From Paenibacillus alvei DSM 29 (lineage in GTDB: Bacteria > Bacillota > Bacilli > Paenibacillales > Paenibacillaceae), in assembly GCF_000293805.1 (NCBI RefSeq), contig NZ_AMBZ01000012.1, forward strand, positions 1 to 64,000: a stretch of DNA of 64,000 nucleotides, given 5' to 3'. Below, piece after piece: positions 27,127 to 36,401 of the stretch. The translations under genes were made by a program, and so were the position numbers. The first letter of the stretch is position 1. Every line of letters begins with the position of its first letter. The notes under the pieces are model-generated. The model was not told the DNA's origin and ran no database searches. It saw only the letters and a program-made list of their open reading frames with translations.

Positions 27127-28175
27127 GTTACGAATTAGTCGGCATTACCGTTCTATGGATATTCCTGTTCGGCTATTTGCTTGTCGCCTCCATCGACTTC
27201 GGAGCAGGCTTCTTCAGCTATGTCAGCACCGTGACCGGCAAGCGCCATATCATTCATAATGTGATCGAGCGCTATTTGTCTCCTGTATGGGAAGTGACAA
27301 ATGTATTCTTAGTCTTCTTCTACATCGGGTTGGTCGGGTTCTTCCCGGATACGGCTTATTATTACGGAACAGCATTGCTCGTACCAGGCAGTCTGGCGCT
27401 TATCCTGCTTGCATTGCGCGGCTCCTACTATGCCTTTAGCACATACGGGATGAAGAGCAATCGCATCTATGTGTTCCTGTACGGCGTAAGCGGATGGCTC
27501 ATTCCCGCAGCGTTGTCCACTGTGCTCGCGATATCGGAAGGCGGGTACATTACGGAGGAGGCGGACGGCAGCATCTCCTTCCAGTTCCTGAGCCTATTTA
27601 CGAACATCTATCCATATTCGGTTATCGTGCTTGCTCTTGTCAGCGTACTGTATATTTCCGCCATGTTCCTGACCTACTATGCTTCCAAGGCCGAGGATGA
27701 AGCAGCGCTCAACATTGTACGCAAATATGCCTTACTGTGGTCCGCTCCCACCATATTAGCCAGTTTGTTCGTATTTTACGCCATTCAGGGGCATAACGCG
27801 GAACACTTCAACAATATGATCGATCGTGCATGGATGTTCGTCGTGTCCTTCCTGTTCTTCGTCATCGCCGTCTATTACGTATGGAGAAGACGACATTACG
27901 GCCTTGCCTTTCTGTGCGTCATCTTCCAGTTCGGATTCGCATGGTTCGGCTATGGTTCGGCGCATTTGCCTTATGTGCTCTACCCGTATATCAATGTGTA
28001 CGAGCACGTCACGAATCAGGCTATGGCTTACGCGCTAATCGTTGTATTCATCCTTGGGCTGCTCATTCTGCTGCCATCTCTGTTCCTGCTCCTGCGTTTG
28101 TTCCTGTTCGATGCGAACTATGTGAAAGGGATCAAAAATGGGAAAGGCGGACGTTCCGGCAAGAAGCACATCTAA
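27123..28175 (+). CDS. cydB: Cytochrome bd-type oxidase subunit II
   Basis: 350 residues with eight to nine membrane helices and the N-terminal subunit II pattern (GYLLVASIDFGAGFFSYV). It forms the heterodimer with subunit I and is translationally coupled to it. The two CydDC exporter genes often found next to cydAB are absent here. A 35-residue CydS-like gene lies about 100 bases downstream. Confidence 0.93.
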   Translation: MSYELVGITVLWIFLFGYLLVASIDFGAGFFSYVSTVTGKRHIIHNVIERYLSPVWEVTNVFLVFFYIGLVGFFPDTAYYYGTALLVPGSLALILLALRGSYYAFSTYGMKSNRIYVFLYGVSGWLIPAALSTVLAISEGGYITEEADGSISFQFLSLFTNIYPYSVIVLALVSVLYISAMFLTYYASKAEDEAALNIVRKYALLWSAPTILASLFVFYAIQGHNAEHFNNMIDRAWMFVVSFLFFVIAVYYVWRRRHYGLAFLCVIFQFGFAWFGYGSAHLPYVLYPYINVYEHVTNQAMAYALIVVFILGLLILLPSLFLLLRLFLFDANYVKGIKNGKGGRSGKKHI

Positions 28176-28282
28176 GAGGATGAAGAAGCGAATATGTAAT
28201 TCATACGAAGCTATGTAACGGATGAAGCGGCAGGTATGTATGTCGTGCAGTGCCATGTTGAATAAAAAGGAGCACCGAACAG

Positions 28283-28390
28283 ATGAATCAATTTTTAATC
28301 TTTTATGCCCCGTTCATTATTGTCATTGCTTTCGTGATTGTCCTATTTTATTGGGGTTCGCGGGTAGACATGAATGAGGATGATATTTAG
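28283..28390 (+). CDS. cydS: CydS-like small oxidase subunit, 35 aa
   Basis: ATG behind AAAAAGGAG encodes MNQFLIFYAPFIIVIAFVIV, continuing to a Trp-Gly turn and an acidic tail (MNEDDI). It is one transmembrane helix with a short N-terminus and charged C-terminus, the same size and layout as the third subunit CydS of Geobacillus bd oxidase, including the FLIxYAP start. Its position directly after subunit II supports the call. It stabilises heme b in the known enzyme; that role here is inference. Confidence 0.7.
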   Translation: MNQFLIFYAPFIIVIAFVIVLFYWGSRVDMNEDDI

Positions 28391-28418
28391 ATCGCTGTCT
28401 TTAGGCAGCGTGTTCCAA

Positions 28419-28448
28419 AGGACCTTGCTGCCGTTCAAGCAAGGTCCT
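28419..28448 (+). terminator. Hairpin after the cyd operon
   Basis: AGGACCTTGCT pairs with AGCAAGGTCCT around an 8-base loop, 28 bases past the cydS stop. No long T tract follows. The rest of 28391-28847 holds an insertion-sequence end (28583-28692) and no gene. Confidence 0.5.
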
Positions 28449-28582
28449 GTTAGTAAAGTCATGCTATCATGAGCATAATGGCATTAAAAAGTTGACTTCT
28501 TAATACATCGGCTACGCAATTGTAAGACAGTCCAGAAAGGTGAACAGACACAGCCTTGCATAACAAAGACTCCTCAAAAGAT

Positions 28583-28692
28583 AAACTGTCCCTCATGTAA
28601 AAGACATTTTCAAAAAAGTCTAGGCAGATGGAAGAAGATGATCTCTGTATTCAACAGGGGTCATCTTTTTAAATTCCATTGATACCTGTAGT
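28583..28692 (-). mobile_element. IS150-like (IS3 family) 3' end, copy 1
   Basis: The minus strand reads RYQWNLKKMTPVEYRDHL and a stop, the C-terminus of an IS3-family OrfB, then about 40 bases ending near GGGACAGTTTA. It is a solo right end without the rest of the element. A 110-bp near-identical copy in the same orientation lies at 30516-30625, on the other side of the lyase gene. Confidence 0.75.
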
Positions 28693-28847
28693 GGTTGTTT
28701 TTGTATAATTGTATACGCAAACCGTCCGTTACCAGTTGATCCAATATCCGTAACTTTTAATTTTTCGCCAAATTTCAAGATCCTTTTATACCAAAAATAG
28801 GTTATATTTAGAATGCTGGATTACAATTTTATACAGAGGTGATGGTA

Positions 28848-30446
28848 TTGGTGAAACCTAGTAAAGTTAGACAATTATTACTTATGACCTTGTTGTCAGT
28901 AACCTTGCTTCCCGTAACAAGTTATTCGTTGGCGGAAAATCAGGCAGCCGGTGACCCGCCCACAGTAACAGACGCCGTTTATAACGTTGCGCCTGAATCG
29001 GAGGTATTATCGAGTCTAGCATCGAGGGTAGTAAAAGTGTCGAACTCTTCACAGCTAGAGAAAGCAATTGCCCAGGCCACTCCAGGGACAACCATCGTAT
29101 TGGCAAATGGTACATACACAGGAAGCAAAGCGCTGCAAATCAGTGGTAAACATGGGACGAGTAATAGTCCGATTACGATTAAAGCCGCAAACCGTGGGCG
29201 AGCGATTATTGCGGGTGCTGACGTGTTACACATTGTCCGTTCATCGTATATTGTCGTTGAAGGTCTGAAAATTACGAACACCGGAACTGCCGACCGCAGT
29301 GTAGCGGTTCAGCTTGATGGCTCGAACCATATTCGACTGACACGCAATACGTTTACCGTTCCTGCAACTGGAAACAAGACGATCTGGCTGGAGATCAAAG
29401 GTGAGAATAGCTCTGACAACCAGATTGATCGCAACGATTTTAACGGAAAAAGCGATCCTGGACCAGTAATTGCTTTTAGTGGATTTATTAAGGGAACTAA
29501 TAAACAAATCTCTCAGCGTGACGTGATTGAATACAACCATTTCCGTAACGTTACGTATTCTGAAGCAAACGGCAATGAAACGATTCGTCTTGGAATATCG
29601 AAGATTTCCTTATCCAAGGGTGAAAACAAAGTCCAATACAATCTATTCGAAAATTGTGACGGCGATCTAGAGGTGGTGTCGGTAAAATCAGGCGGAAATG
29701 AGGTCAGATATAACACTTTCATAAATAACCGTGGCGGATTGACATCCAGACATGGCCACAATAACAAATTTTACGGCAACTTCTTCTTTGGAGATGGCGT
29801 GAAGGAGAAGGTACTGGGCATTCGGGTATATGGAAATGATCATGAAATTTATAACAATTATATGGAAGGCATAACAGGTGATGCGATATTTCTGGACAGC
29901 GGCAAGTATGACGGTGGAACAGATGGGAAACCAAAGAATCCTACAGATGAAGATTTGAGTTCCCAATGGCGAGTGTATCGTGCAACAGTCGTAAATAACA
30001 CCATTGTTAATAGTAAAGCCGGGATTACGGTCGGTTCAACGAATACGACTAAAAAATACGCCCCGACTGGAAGCTGGGTAGCCAACAATATCGTCGCGAA
30101 CAAGACGGGCATCTTATATCACGAGCCTATCAGCACCGACACTGTCTATAAGGGTAATATCGGCTATGGAAGCACATTGAACAATGCGTCACGCGGCCCT
30201 TCTGAAATATTAGCCAAAGACCCAGATTTTATCATTTCGGAAGGCTTGCATAAACTATCTGCCAAGAGCCCTGCGATAAATAAAGCAGTCAGTGACAAGC
30301 AGCTTGAAAAGCGAGTAAAAGTGGCAGATGATATGGATGGTCAACCACGCTCGAAAACCGATGTAGGAGCGGATGAATTTTCGGATGCGGCTAGTAGTCG
30401 CAAACCGCTTAAAGCATCTGATGTGGGTCCAAACGCACCGGAATAA
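28848..30446 (+). CDS. Secreted PL6-family polysaccharide lyase
   Basis: About 532 residues: a signal peptide (KVRQLLLMTLLSVTLLPVTS) and a right-handed parallel beta-helix of the chondroitinase B / alginate lyase (PL6) family. Recognisable parts are NGTYTGSKALQISGKHGTSN near the start, the Lys in VVSVKSGGNEVRYN and the Arg in GLTSRHGHNNKFYGNFF, which match the catalytic Lys and Arg of PL6, and the terminal DMDGQPRSKTDVGADEF. It would cut uronate-containing polysaccharides by beta-elimination outside the cell. Several start codons are stacked (28839, 28842, 28848, 28851); the TTG at 28848 suits AGAGG best. It lies alone between two IS150-like ends, so it was probably acquired. Confidence 0.85.
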   Translation: MVKPSKVRQLLLMTLLSVTLLPVTSYSLAENQAAGDPPTVTDAVYNVAPESEVLSSLASRVVKVSNSSQLEKAIAQATPGTTIVLANGTYTGSKALQISGKHGTSNSPITIKAANRGRAIIAGADVLHIVRSSYIVVEGLKITNTGTADRSVAVQLDGSNHIRLTRNTFTVPATGNKTIWLEIKGENSSDNQIDRNDFNGKSDPGPVIAFSGFIKGTNKQISQRDVIEYNHFRNVTYSEANGNETIRLGISKISLSKGENKVQYNLFENCDGDLEVVSVKSGGNEVRYNTFINNRGGLTSRHGHNNKFYGNFFFGDGVKEKVLGIRVYGNDHEIYNNYMEGITGDAIFLDSGKYDGGTDGKPKNPTDEDLSSQWRVYRATVVNNTIVNSKAGITVGSTNTTKKYAPTGSWVANNIVANKTGILYHEPISTDTVYKGNIGYGSTLNNASRGPSEILAKDPDFIISEGLHKLSAKSPAINKAVSDKQLEKRVKVADDMDGQPRSKTDVGADEFSDAASSRKPLKASDVGPNAPE

Positions 30447-30515
30447 ACGGGATTTAGGAATGGACTTACTTTTATAAAAAACAATGATTGTGTCGCAACG
30501 AACCGTTTCCCAAGT

Positions 30516-30625
30516 AAACTGTCCCCCATGTAAAGGACATTTAAAAAAAGTCTAGGCAGATTAAATAAGATGATCTCTGTATTCAACAGGGGTCATCTTT
30601 TTTAAATTCCATTGATACCTGTAGT
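30516..30625 (-). mobile_element. IS150-like (IS3 family) 3' end, copy 2
   Basis: Same 110-bp OrfB C-terminus plus terminal region as at 28583-28692, same orientation, with few differences. Together the two copies bracket the lyase gene as direct repeats. Confidence 0.75.
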
Positions 30626-30820
30626 ATCCGCTTTTAAAACACACTTTTATTAATAGGAAAATAACAACAATAATTACTTTGAATAATGATTATATATTCC
30701 CAAACAATGTTGACATAATATATTATTATAGGTAATATAAGGATAGTTCATCATCCATACGCAGAGTTATTCTACTAAAAATGGTTAATTAAACATATCA
30801 TTTTGTTGGGAGGTAATACT

Positions 30821-31207
30821 ATGTTGAAAGGGCTTTCTGTTTCAATCCTTGCAGCAACTACATTGTTCTCTGCTGGTTCTGGTGCAGTTCTTGCGGAGCC
30901 GCTTCAAGCCTCTACTGTTGAGGCAAAAGCAGTGAGTCAAGCCTCAAGTTATGTAAGCACCAGAATTCTTTGGGGACCAGTAGCCGGTGCTTCTTATTAT
31001 CGGGTTGCCATCAGGGATTTGAATTCCAACCAACGAATTGTTGTCGATCACCAATATAAAACTTATTATGATGCAACTAACCTGACACGGGGTAATCAAT
31101 ACAGATTTTGGTTTGGTGCATATGATAATGATGGTAGATTGATAGCTCAAGGTGAAACAATCGAAACAGTGTATGGAAATAAGTATTTCACTATTCCCCG
31201 TAAATAA
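30821..31207 (+). CDS. Small secreted Fn3-like protein
   Basis: About 128 residues. GGGAGG precedes ATG. The signal peptide (LKGLSVSILAATTLFSAGSG, cleavage near VLA) is followed by one domain that reads like a fibronectin type III module (WGPVAGASYYRVAIRDLNSN ... YRFWFGAYDNDGRLIA). I do not recognise a specific family. It lies just upstream of the receptor array and ends before a strong palindrome and terminator. Confidence 0.7.
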   Translation: MLKGLSVSILAATTLFSAGSGAVLAEPLQASTVEAKAVSQASSYVSTRILWGPVAGASYYRVAIRDLNSNQRIVVDHQYKTYYDATNLTRGNQYRFWFGAYDNDGRLIAQGETIETVYGNKYFTIPRK

Positions 31208-31277
31208 TAAGGATTTGAACCTTGTTGGCCTCAAGTCTCTCAAGATTTGGTTATATTAATTATCTTTTTCAAGGTAA

Positions 31278-31303
31278 GAGCTGTGGAAGTACTTCCACAG
31301 CTC
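31278..31303. repeat. Perfect 26-bp palindrome
   Basis: GAGCTGTGGAAGT is followed directly by its reverse complement ACTTCCACAGCTC with no loop. A loop-free dyad suits a protein operator or a cruciform better than an RNA hairpin. A true terminator follows ten bases later. Confidence 0.6.
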
Positions 31304-31312
31304 AAATTGTTG

Positions 31313-31338
31313 AGACATCGTTTCGCGATGTCTTTTTT
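31313..31338 (+). terminator. Rho-independent terminator
   Basis: GACATCG pairs with CGATGTC around TTTCG and is followed by six T residues. It probably ends the transcript of the Fn3-like secreted protein. Confidence 0.75.
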
Positions 31339-31480
31339 AAGTACATGGAGTTGATTATTTCTCTTTATCTTAATACTACCTCCCTGATATGTGAACTTCC
31401 CCCAAATAATTTCCCGAAAAGCATTTTCCATTTCCAAACGTCCGCAACTTACCTATGATTTTGCAACCCAAACATTCCCA

Positions 31481-31508
31481 TTCGACAAAAACCATGGTAA
31501 AATATAGG
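31481..31508 (+). promoter_or_regulatory. Possible promoter of receptor 1
   Basis: TTCGAC and TATAGG, 16 bases apart, lie 37 bases before the receptor start. The corresponding places before receptor 2 (TTGGCA, TACAGG) and receptor 3 (TTCGAC, TATAGG) keep this layout with 15 and 17-base spacers. Confidence 0.3.
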
Positions 31509-31544
31509 GAATTTCGATTGAAAATGAGAGAAGGTGTATTCAAG

Positions 31545-32684
31545 ATGGCACAGATATTGTCCATCGGTGAGTTAATACATCGTTATAGACGTAATAGTGG
31601 AATGACTTTAACGCAATTAGCGGAATCTTCGGGCATCCATATAGGCACAATATCCAAAATTGAAAACGAATACGTCAAAAGGCCGGAGTATACGACGCTC
31701 CGTCCGCTTGCCGGAGCCTTACAAATACCGTTGGATACAGTTATCGAACTGTACATAGGCATTGACAAAAGAGCAGATACCCTCCTGCATGTAATGCAGG
31801 ATGTGATTCAGCATTTAGGCTCCGCCGAGCTGACGCGAAAAGTAGGTGCCAAATTCTTGGAATCGCCCAGCGACGAAAGTTACTCCTTAGTCGAACGTCT
31901 ATATGAATTCACATCCACCGTAGAACACAAGGAAATTCGCTTGGCCTTGTATCAATTGATTGTTGACTACTCACGTGACCACGGTATTATGCCGTTTCTG
32001 GCAAAAGGATTGTTGCAAGTATACTTAATAGAACGGGACAATTTTGCTCGGCTTCGAGATGTATATGAATCTTACAAACATATCGAGATGTACGCGCATT
32101 TTTTGAGTGCAGAAGATCGCATCATGTTCTACTATAAGCTGGGGATTCATGCTTTTAATTTATATCTGTATCCACAGAGCATCGAGCTTGCCCATCATGT
32201 GATTCAGGAAGCTAAGCCTGACAATGAGTACTACGTTCACGCACTCTTTATATTGCGGGAGGCATATTTCCATATTGGGAATTATGACAAGTCCGAATAT
32301 TACACTCACCTTTATTCACAGTATGACGGCCCTTACATCAAAGAAAATACGCTGCTGATGAACGCACTACTAAATGCCAAGAAGGGGAAAACAGATGTAG
32401 CGGTAGCCCAGCTTACCTCTTTGTTAGAAACGTGTGATCAGAATACAGCTCTTTCTGCTTTGAATCAATTAATGATTATTTATTTGCAAGAGCATCGATT
32501 ACAAGAAGCCAAAGATTTACTTTCCTATCCCATCGACCCGCAACACATCATTTACAACAATCCCAACACAATTTCACAACTAGCTGAATATTATCACCAT
32601 CGTGCGGAATACTTCTCATTGCTGGTAAATTTGAGGGGGGAGTGTCCGAGTTGCTTGGAGGCGCGTTTTACGTTTCATAAGTGA
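31545..32684 (+). CDS. RRNPP-type HTH-TPR receptor 1
   Basis: About 379 residues. An XRE-type helix-turn-helix (IGELIHRYRRNSGMTLTQLA ... GTISKIENEYVKRPEYTTL, residues 4-70) precedes a long all-helical tetratricopeptide region. This is the architecture of the peptide-sensing regulators PlcR, NprR and AimR. The ATG at 31545 follows GAGAAGGTG; the open frame extends further upstream but without a better site. The last 20 residues (LVNLRGECPSCLEARF) are out of frame with the longer fourth copy, so the C-terminus seems to have been shortened before the array duplicated. A candidate signal-peptide gene follows at 32819. Confidence 0.85.
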   Translation: MAQILSIGELIHRYRRNSGMTLTQLAESSGIHIGTISKIENEYVKRPEYTTLRPLAGALQIPLDTVIELYIGIDKRADTLLHVMQDVIQHLGSAELTRKVGAKFLESPSDESYSLVERLYEFTSTVEHKEIRLALYQLIVDYSRDHGIMPFLAKGLLQVYLIERDNFARLRDVYESYKHIEMYAHFLSAEDRIMFYYKLGIHAFNLYLYPQSIELAHHVIQEAKPDNEYYVHALFILREAYFHIGNYDKSEYYTHLYSQYDGPYIKENTLLMNALLNAKKGKTDVAVAQLTSLLETCDQNTALSALNQLMIIYLQEHRLQEAKDLLSYPIDPQHIIYNNPNTISQLAEYYHHRAEYFSLLVNLRGECPSCLEARFTFHK

Positions 32685-32818
32685 ACCTTATGCTTCAAGA
32701 AAAACATTGCATTCTACTAAATCATGAAAAGTATTGCCTCAAAATAATACGCTGGCTATCCCAATATAAAAGTAATGACGAAGTACTGTAAACGAACGAA
32801 TTAGAAGTAAAGCGTTTC

Positions 32819-32917
32819 ATGCCAAAAGCATACATTGCTCTTCTGAATGATGTAGTTATTCGGGAAGCTGCGATGTCTGCTTTGTTTGGTAACAATGATA
32901 GAATTGGTTCATGGTAG
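32819..32917 (+). CDS. Candidate signalling peptide 1 (32 aa)
   Basis: Begins MPKAYIALLNDVVIREAAMS, contains SALFGNND and ends RIGSW. It aligns codon for codon with the peptides after receptors 2 and 3. Here the GTG start used by the others is GTA, because about 11 bases including the RBS are missing, so translation would have to start at the ATG four codons later; expression is doubtful. Confidence 0.35.
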   Translation: MPKAYIALLNDVVIREAAMSALFGNNDRIGSW

Positions 32918-33355
32918 CCTATTTATTCGTAAGTATTTCATTACCGTTAATTAATTCTAGAAACTTCTCGAGAATGTGTCTCACTTTAAAAGTTGGTCTC
33001 CTTTTTCCAATTATTGGGGTAACATAATTTTTGTAGGTTAGTGAGTAATGATAACGGACACTCCCCTTGGTAAAAGCAACAAATGTTATCATCCCCTTAA
33101 GGTAAACAAGTGCTTAAAATGAGCAAATGTTTACTTGAAGGTTTTTTATGGGAGAAAACGAAAGACACATTTCCAATAAAATGTGTTTACTGCGTACGAA
33201 TCATTTATGAGTGAACTGTCACACTTGGCTTTATAATCCGTATATCTAAATGCCCTACAACTTACCTATGATATCACATTCCAATCATTCCCACTTGGCA
33301 AAACTCGTAGTAAAATACAGGCACATGATTGAAAATGAGAGAAGGTGCTAACAGG

Positions 33356-34489
33356 ATGGCACAGATATTGTCCATCGGAGAATTAATACACCGTTATAGG
33401 CGCAATAGCGGAATGACTATAGCGCAATTAGCAGAATCTTCGGGTATCCATATAGGCACAATATCCAAAATCGAAAACGAATACGTCAAAAGGCCGGAGT
33501 ATACGACGCTCCGTCCGCTTGCCGGAGCCTTACAAATACCGTTGGATACGGTTATCGAACTGTACATAGGCATTGACAAAAGAGCAGATACCCTCCTGTA
33601 TGTAATGCAGGATGTGATTCAGCATTTAGGCTCAGCCGAGCTGACGCAAAAAGTAGGTGCCAAATTCTTGGAATCGCCTAACGACGAAAGTTACTCCTTA
33701 GTCGAACGTTTATATGGTTTCACAGCCACCGTAGAACGTAAGGAAATTCGCTTGGCCTTGTATCAATTGATCGTTGACTACTCACGTGACCACGGTATGA
33801 TGCCGTTTCTGGCAAGAGGACTGTTGCAGGTATACTTAATAGAACGGGATGATTTTGCTCGGCTTCGAGATGTATACGACTGTTACAAACATATCGAGAT
33901 GTACACGCATTTTTTGAGTTCAGAAGATCGAATCATGTTCTACTATAAGATGGGGATTCATGCTTATAATTTATATCTGTATCCACAGAGCATCGAACTT
34001 GCCCATCATGTGATTCAGGAAGCAGAACCTGACAATCAATACTACGTTCATGCTCTTGGTATATTGCGGGGGGCTTACTTTCAAATCGGGGATTACGTCA
34101 ATTCTGAATATTACACTAACCTCTACTCACAGTATGATGGACCGTACATCAAAGAAAATACATTACTAATCAAAGCACAGCTTCATGCCAAGAGAGGAAA
34201 TACAGATTTGGCGATAGCCCAGCTCACTTCTTTGTTAGAAACGGGTGATCAAAACACAGCTCTGTTAGCTTTGAATCAATTAATGATTATTTATTTGAAG
34301 GAGCATCGATTACAAGAAGCCAAAGATTTACTATCCTACCCTATCGACCCACAACACATCATTGACAACAATCCCAATACAATTTCACAACTAGCCGAAT
34401 ATTATCATCATCGAGCGGAATACTTCTCGCTGTTGGTAAATTTAACGGGGGCGTGCCCAAGTTGCTCGGAGACGCGTTTTCTTTCATAA
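33356..34489 (+). CDS. RRNPP-type HTH-TPR receptor 2
   Basis: 377 residues, the same HTH plus TPR layout as receptor 1 and about 90% identical by eye. Differences cluster in the TPR part (for example DYVNSEYYTNLYSQ, LIKAQLHAKRGNTDLAIAQL), where a bound peptide would be read. The HTH differs mainly at TIAQ for TLTQ. The ATG follows GAGAAGGTG. A peptide ORF with its own RBS follows at 34630. Confidence 0.85.
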   Translation: MAQILSIGELIHRYRRNSGMTIAQLAESSGIHIGTISKIENEYVKRPEYTTLRPLAGALQIPLDTVIELYIGIDKRADTLLYVMQDVIQHLGSAELTQKVGAKFLESPNDESYSLVERLYGFTATVERKEIRLALYQLIVDYSRDHGMMPFLARGLLQVYLIERDDFARLRDVYDCYKHIEMYTHFLSSEDRIMFYYKMGIHAYNLYLYPQSIELAHHVIQEAEPDNQYYVHALGILRGAYFQIGDYVNSEYYTNLYSQYDGPYIKENTLLIKAQLHAKRGNTDLAIAQLTSLLETGDQNTALLALNQLMIIYLKEHRLQEAKDLLSYPIDPQHIIDNNPNTISQLAEYYHHRAEYFSLLVNLTGACPSCSETRFLS

Positions 34490-34629
34490 TTTCCTTGTGC
34501 ATCTAGAAAAACATTGCATTTTTACTATATCATGAAAAGTTATTTGACTAAAATAATACGCTAACCATCCCAATAAAAAATAACTGACGAGGTCCTGCAC
34601 TGCAACGAACTAATTAGAGAAGAGATACA

Positions 34630-34725
34630 GTGAAGCGTTTCGTGACAAAAACATATATTGCTATACTGAGCGCTGTCGTTATTGGGGAAGCTGCGATGTC
34701 TGCTTTGTTTGGTAATAATGACTGA
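34630..34725 (+). CDS. Candidate signalling peptide 2 (31 aa)
   Basis: GTG start, eight bases after AGAAGAG. The product begins MKRFVTKTYIAILSAVVIGE and ends AAMSALFGNND. The basic head, 13-residue hydrophobic core, small residues before a short polar tail, and its place after an RRNPP receptor fit a secreted pro-peptide of the PapR/NprX/Phr kind. Of the three copies it has the cleanest export signal. The TGA directly after NND replaces a sense codon (GAA in copy 3), so the mature tail would be exactly SALFGNND or shorter. No homology evidence is available. Confidence 0.5.
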   Translation: MKRFVTKTYIAILSAVVIGEAAMSALFGNND

Positions 34726-35127
34726 ATTGCTCCATAGTAGCCCATTTGTAATAGTATTTCATTTCCGTTAGTTATTTCTAGAAACTCCTCGAGAAGGTGT
34801 CTCACTTTAAAAGTTGGTCTCCTTTTCTCTATTATTGGAGTAACAACATTTCTGTAGGTAGTAAGTAATGATAACGGACAACTACCCATGGTAAGAGCAC
34901 CAAATGATATCATCCCCTTAAGGTAAACTAGTGCTTAAAATGAGTACCAATGTTTACTTGGAGGGGATCATTTATGTGTGAACTGTCACACTTGGATTTA
35001 CAATCTATTTTTATCTAAATGTCCGACAACTCACCCAAAATCCCCCGATCCAAATATCCTCATTCGACAAAAACCATGGTAAAATTATAGGTAAATGTGA
35101 TTGAAAATGAGAGAAGGTGTATTCAAG

Positions 35128-36261
35128 ATGGCACAGATCTTGTCCATCGGAGAATTAATACATCGTTATAGGCGCAATAGCGGAATGACTTTAACGCAAT
35201 TAGCGGAATCTTCGGGCATCCATATAGGCACAATATCCAAAATCGAAAACGAAAATGTCAAAAGGCCGGAGTATACGACGCTCCGTCCGCTTGCCGAAGC
35301 CTTACACATACCGTTGGATACAGTTATCGAACTGTACATAGGCATTGACAAAAGAGCAGATACCCTCCTGCATGTAATGCAGGATGTGATTCAGCATTTA
35401 GGCTCCGCCGAGCTGACGCAAAAGGTAGGTGCCAAATTCCTGGAATCGCCTAACGACGAAAGTCACTCCTTAGTCGAGCGTCTATATAGCTTCACATCCA
35501 CCGTAGAACGCAAGGAAATTCGCTTGGCCTTGTATCAATTGATTGTTGACTACTCGCGTGACCACGGTATTATGCCGTTTCTGGCAAGAGGACTATTACA
35601 GGTATACTTAATAGAACGGGACGATTTTGCTCGGCTTCGAGATGTATACGACTCTTATAAACATATCGAGATGTACGCGCATTTTTTGAGTGCAGAAGAT
35701 CGCATCTTGTTCTACTACAAGCTGGGGATTCATGCTTATAATTTATATCTGTATCCAAAGAGCATCGAGCTTGCCCTTCATGTGGTTCAGGAAGCAGAAC
35801 CTGACAATGAGTTCTACGTTCATGCACTCTTTATATTGAGGGGTGCATATTATCAAATCGGAGAATATGATAAATCCGAATATTACACCCACCTTTATTC
35901 ACAGTATGATGGTTCTTACATCAAAGAAAATACGCTGCTGATGAACGCATTACTTAATGCCAAAAAGGGGAAGACAGATGTAGCCGTAGCCCAACTTACC
36001 TCTTTGATAGAAACGTGTGATCAGAATGTAGCTCTGTTAGCTTTGAATCAACTAATGATTATTTATTTGCAGGAGCATCGATTACAAGAAGCCAAAGATT
36101 TACTTTCCTACCCCATCAACCCACAACACATCATTGACAACAATCCCAACATGATTTCACAACTAGCTGAATATTATCACCATCGAGCGGAATACTTTTC
36201 GCTGTTGGTGAATTTGAGAGGGGGGTGTCCGAGTTGCTCGGAGGCTCGTTTTCTTTCATAA
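35128..36261 (+). CDS. RRNPP-type HTH-TPR receptor 3
   Basis: 377 residues, HTH plus TPR as in receptors 1 and 2. Distinctive changes are ENENVKRPEYT and AEALHIPLD in the HTH half and ALHVVQEAEPDNEFYVHALF in the TPR half. It starts at ATG behind GAGAAGGTG and ends in the same frameshifted tail (CPSCSEARFLS). A peptide ORF follows 140 bases later. It is the closest match to the segment found inverted in the fourth unit. Confidence 0.85.
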   Translation: MAQILSIGELIHRYRRNSGMTLTQLAESSGIHIGTISKIENENVKRPEYTTLRPLAEALHIPLDTVIELYIGIDKRADTLLHVMQDVIQHLGSAELTQKVGAKFLESPNDESHSLVERLYSFTSTVERKEIRLALYQLIVDYSRDHGIMPFLARGLLQVYLIERDDFARLRDVYDSYKHIEMYAHFLSAEDRILFYYKLGIHAYNLYLYPKSIELALHVVQEAEPDNEFYVHALFILRGAYYQIGEYDKSEYYTHLYSQYDGSYIKENTLLMNALLNAKKGKTDVAVAQLTSLIETCDQNVALLALNQLMIIYLQEHRLQEAKDLLSYPINPQHIIDNNPNMISQLAEYYHHRAEYFSLLVNLRGGCPSCSEARFLS

Positions 36262-36401
36262 TTGAACCATGTGCGTCTAGAAAAACATTGCATTTTACTA
36301 AATCATGAAAAGTTATTTGACTCAAAATATTACGCTGACCATCCCAATATAAAAAATAACTAACGAGGTACTGCAAACGAACCAATTAGAGAAGAGTTGC
36401 A

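Noticed and set aside
28583-30625. Composite transposon carrying the PL6 gene
   Set aside because: Only the same end of the element is present on both sides and no transposase is intact, so active composite transposition cannot be claimed.
34614-34913. 99-codon open frame on the minus strand behind receptor 2
   Set aside because: The homologous spacers after receptors 1 and 3 have indels that break it, and it overlaps the candidate peptide gene on the other strand; it is IS-derived noncoding sequence.
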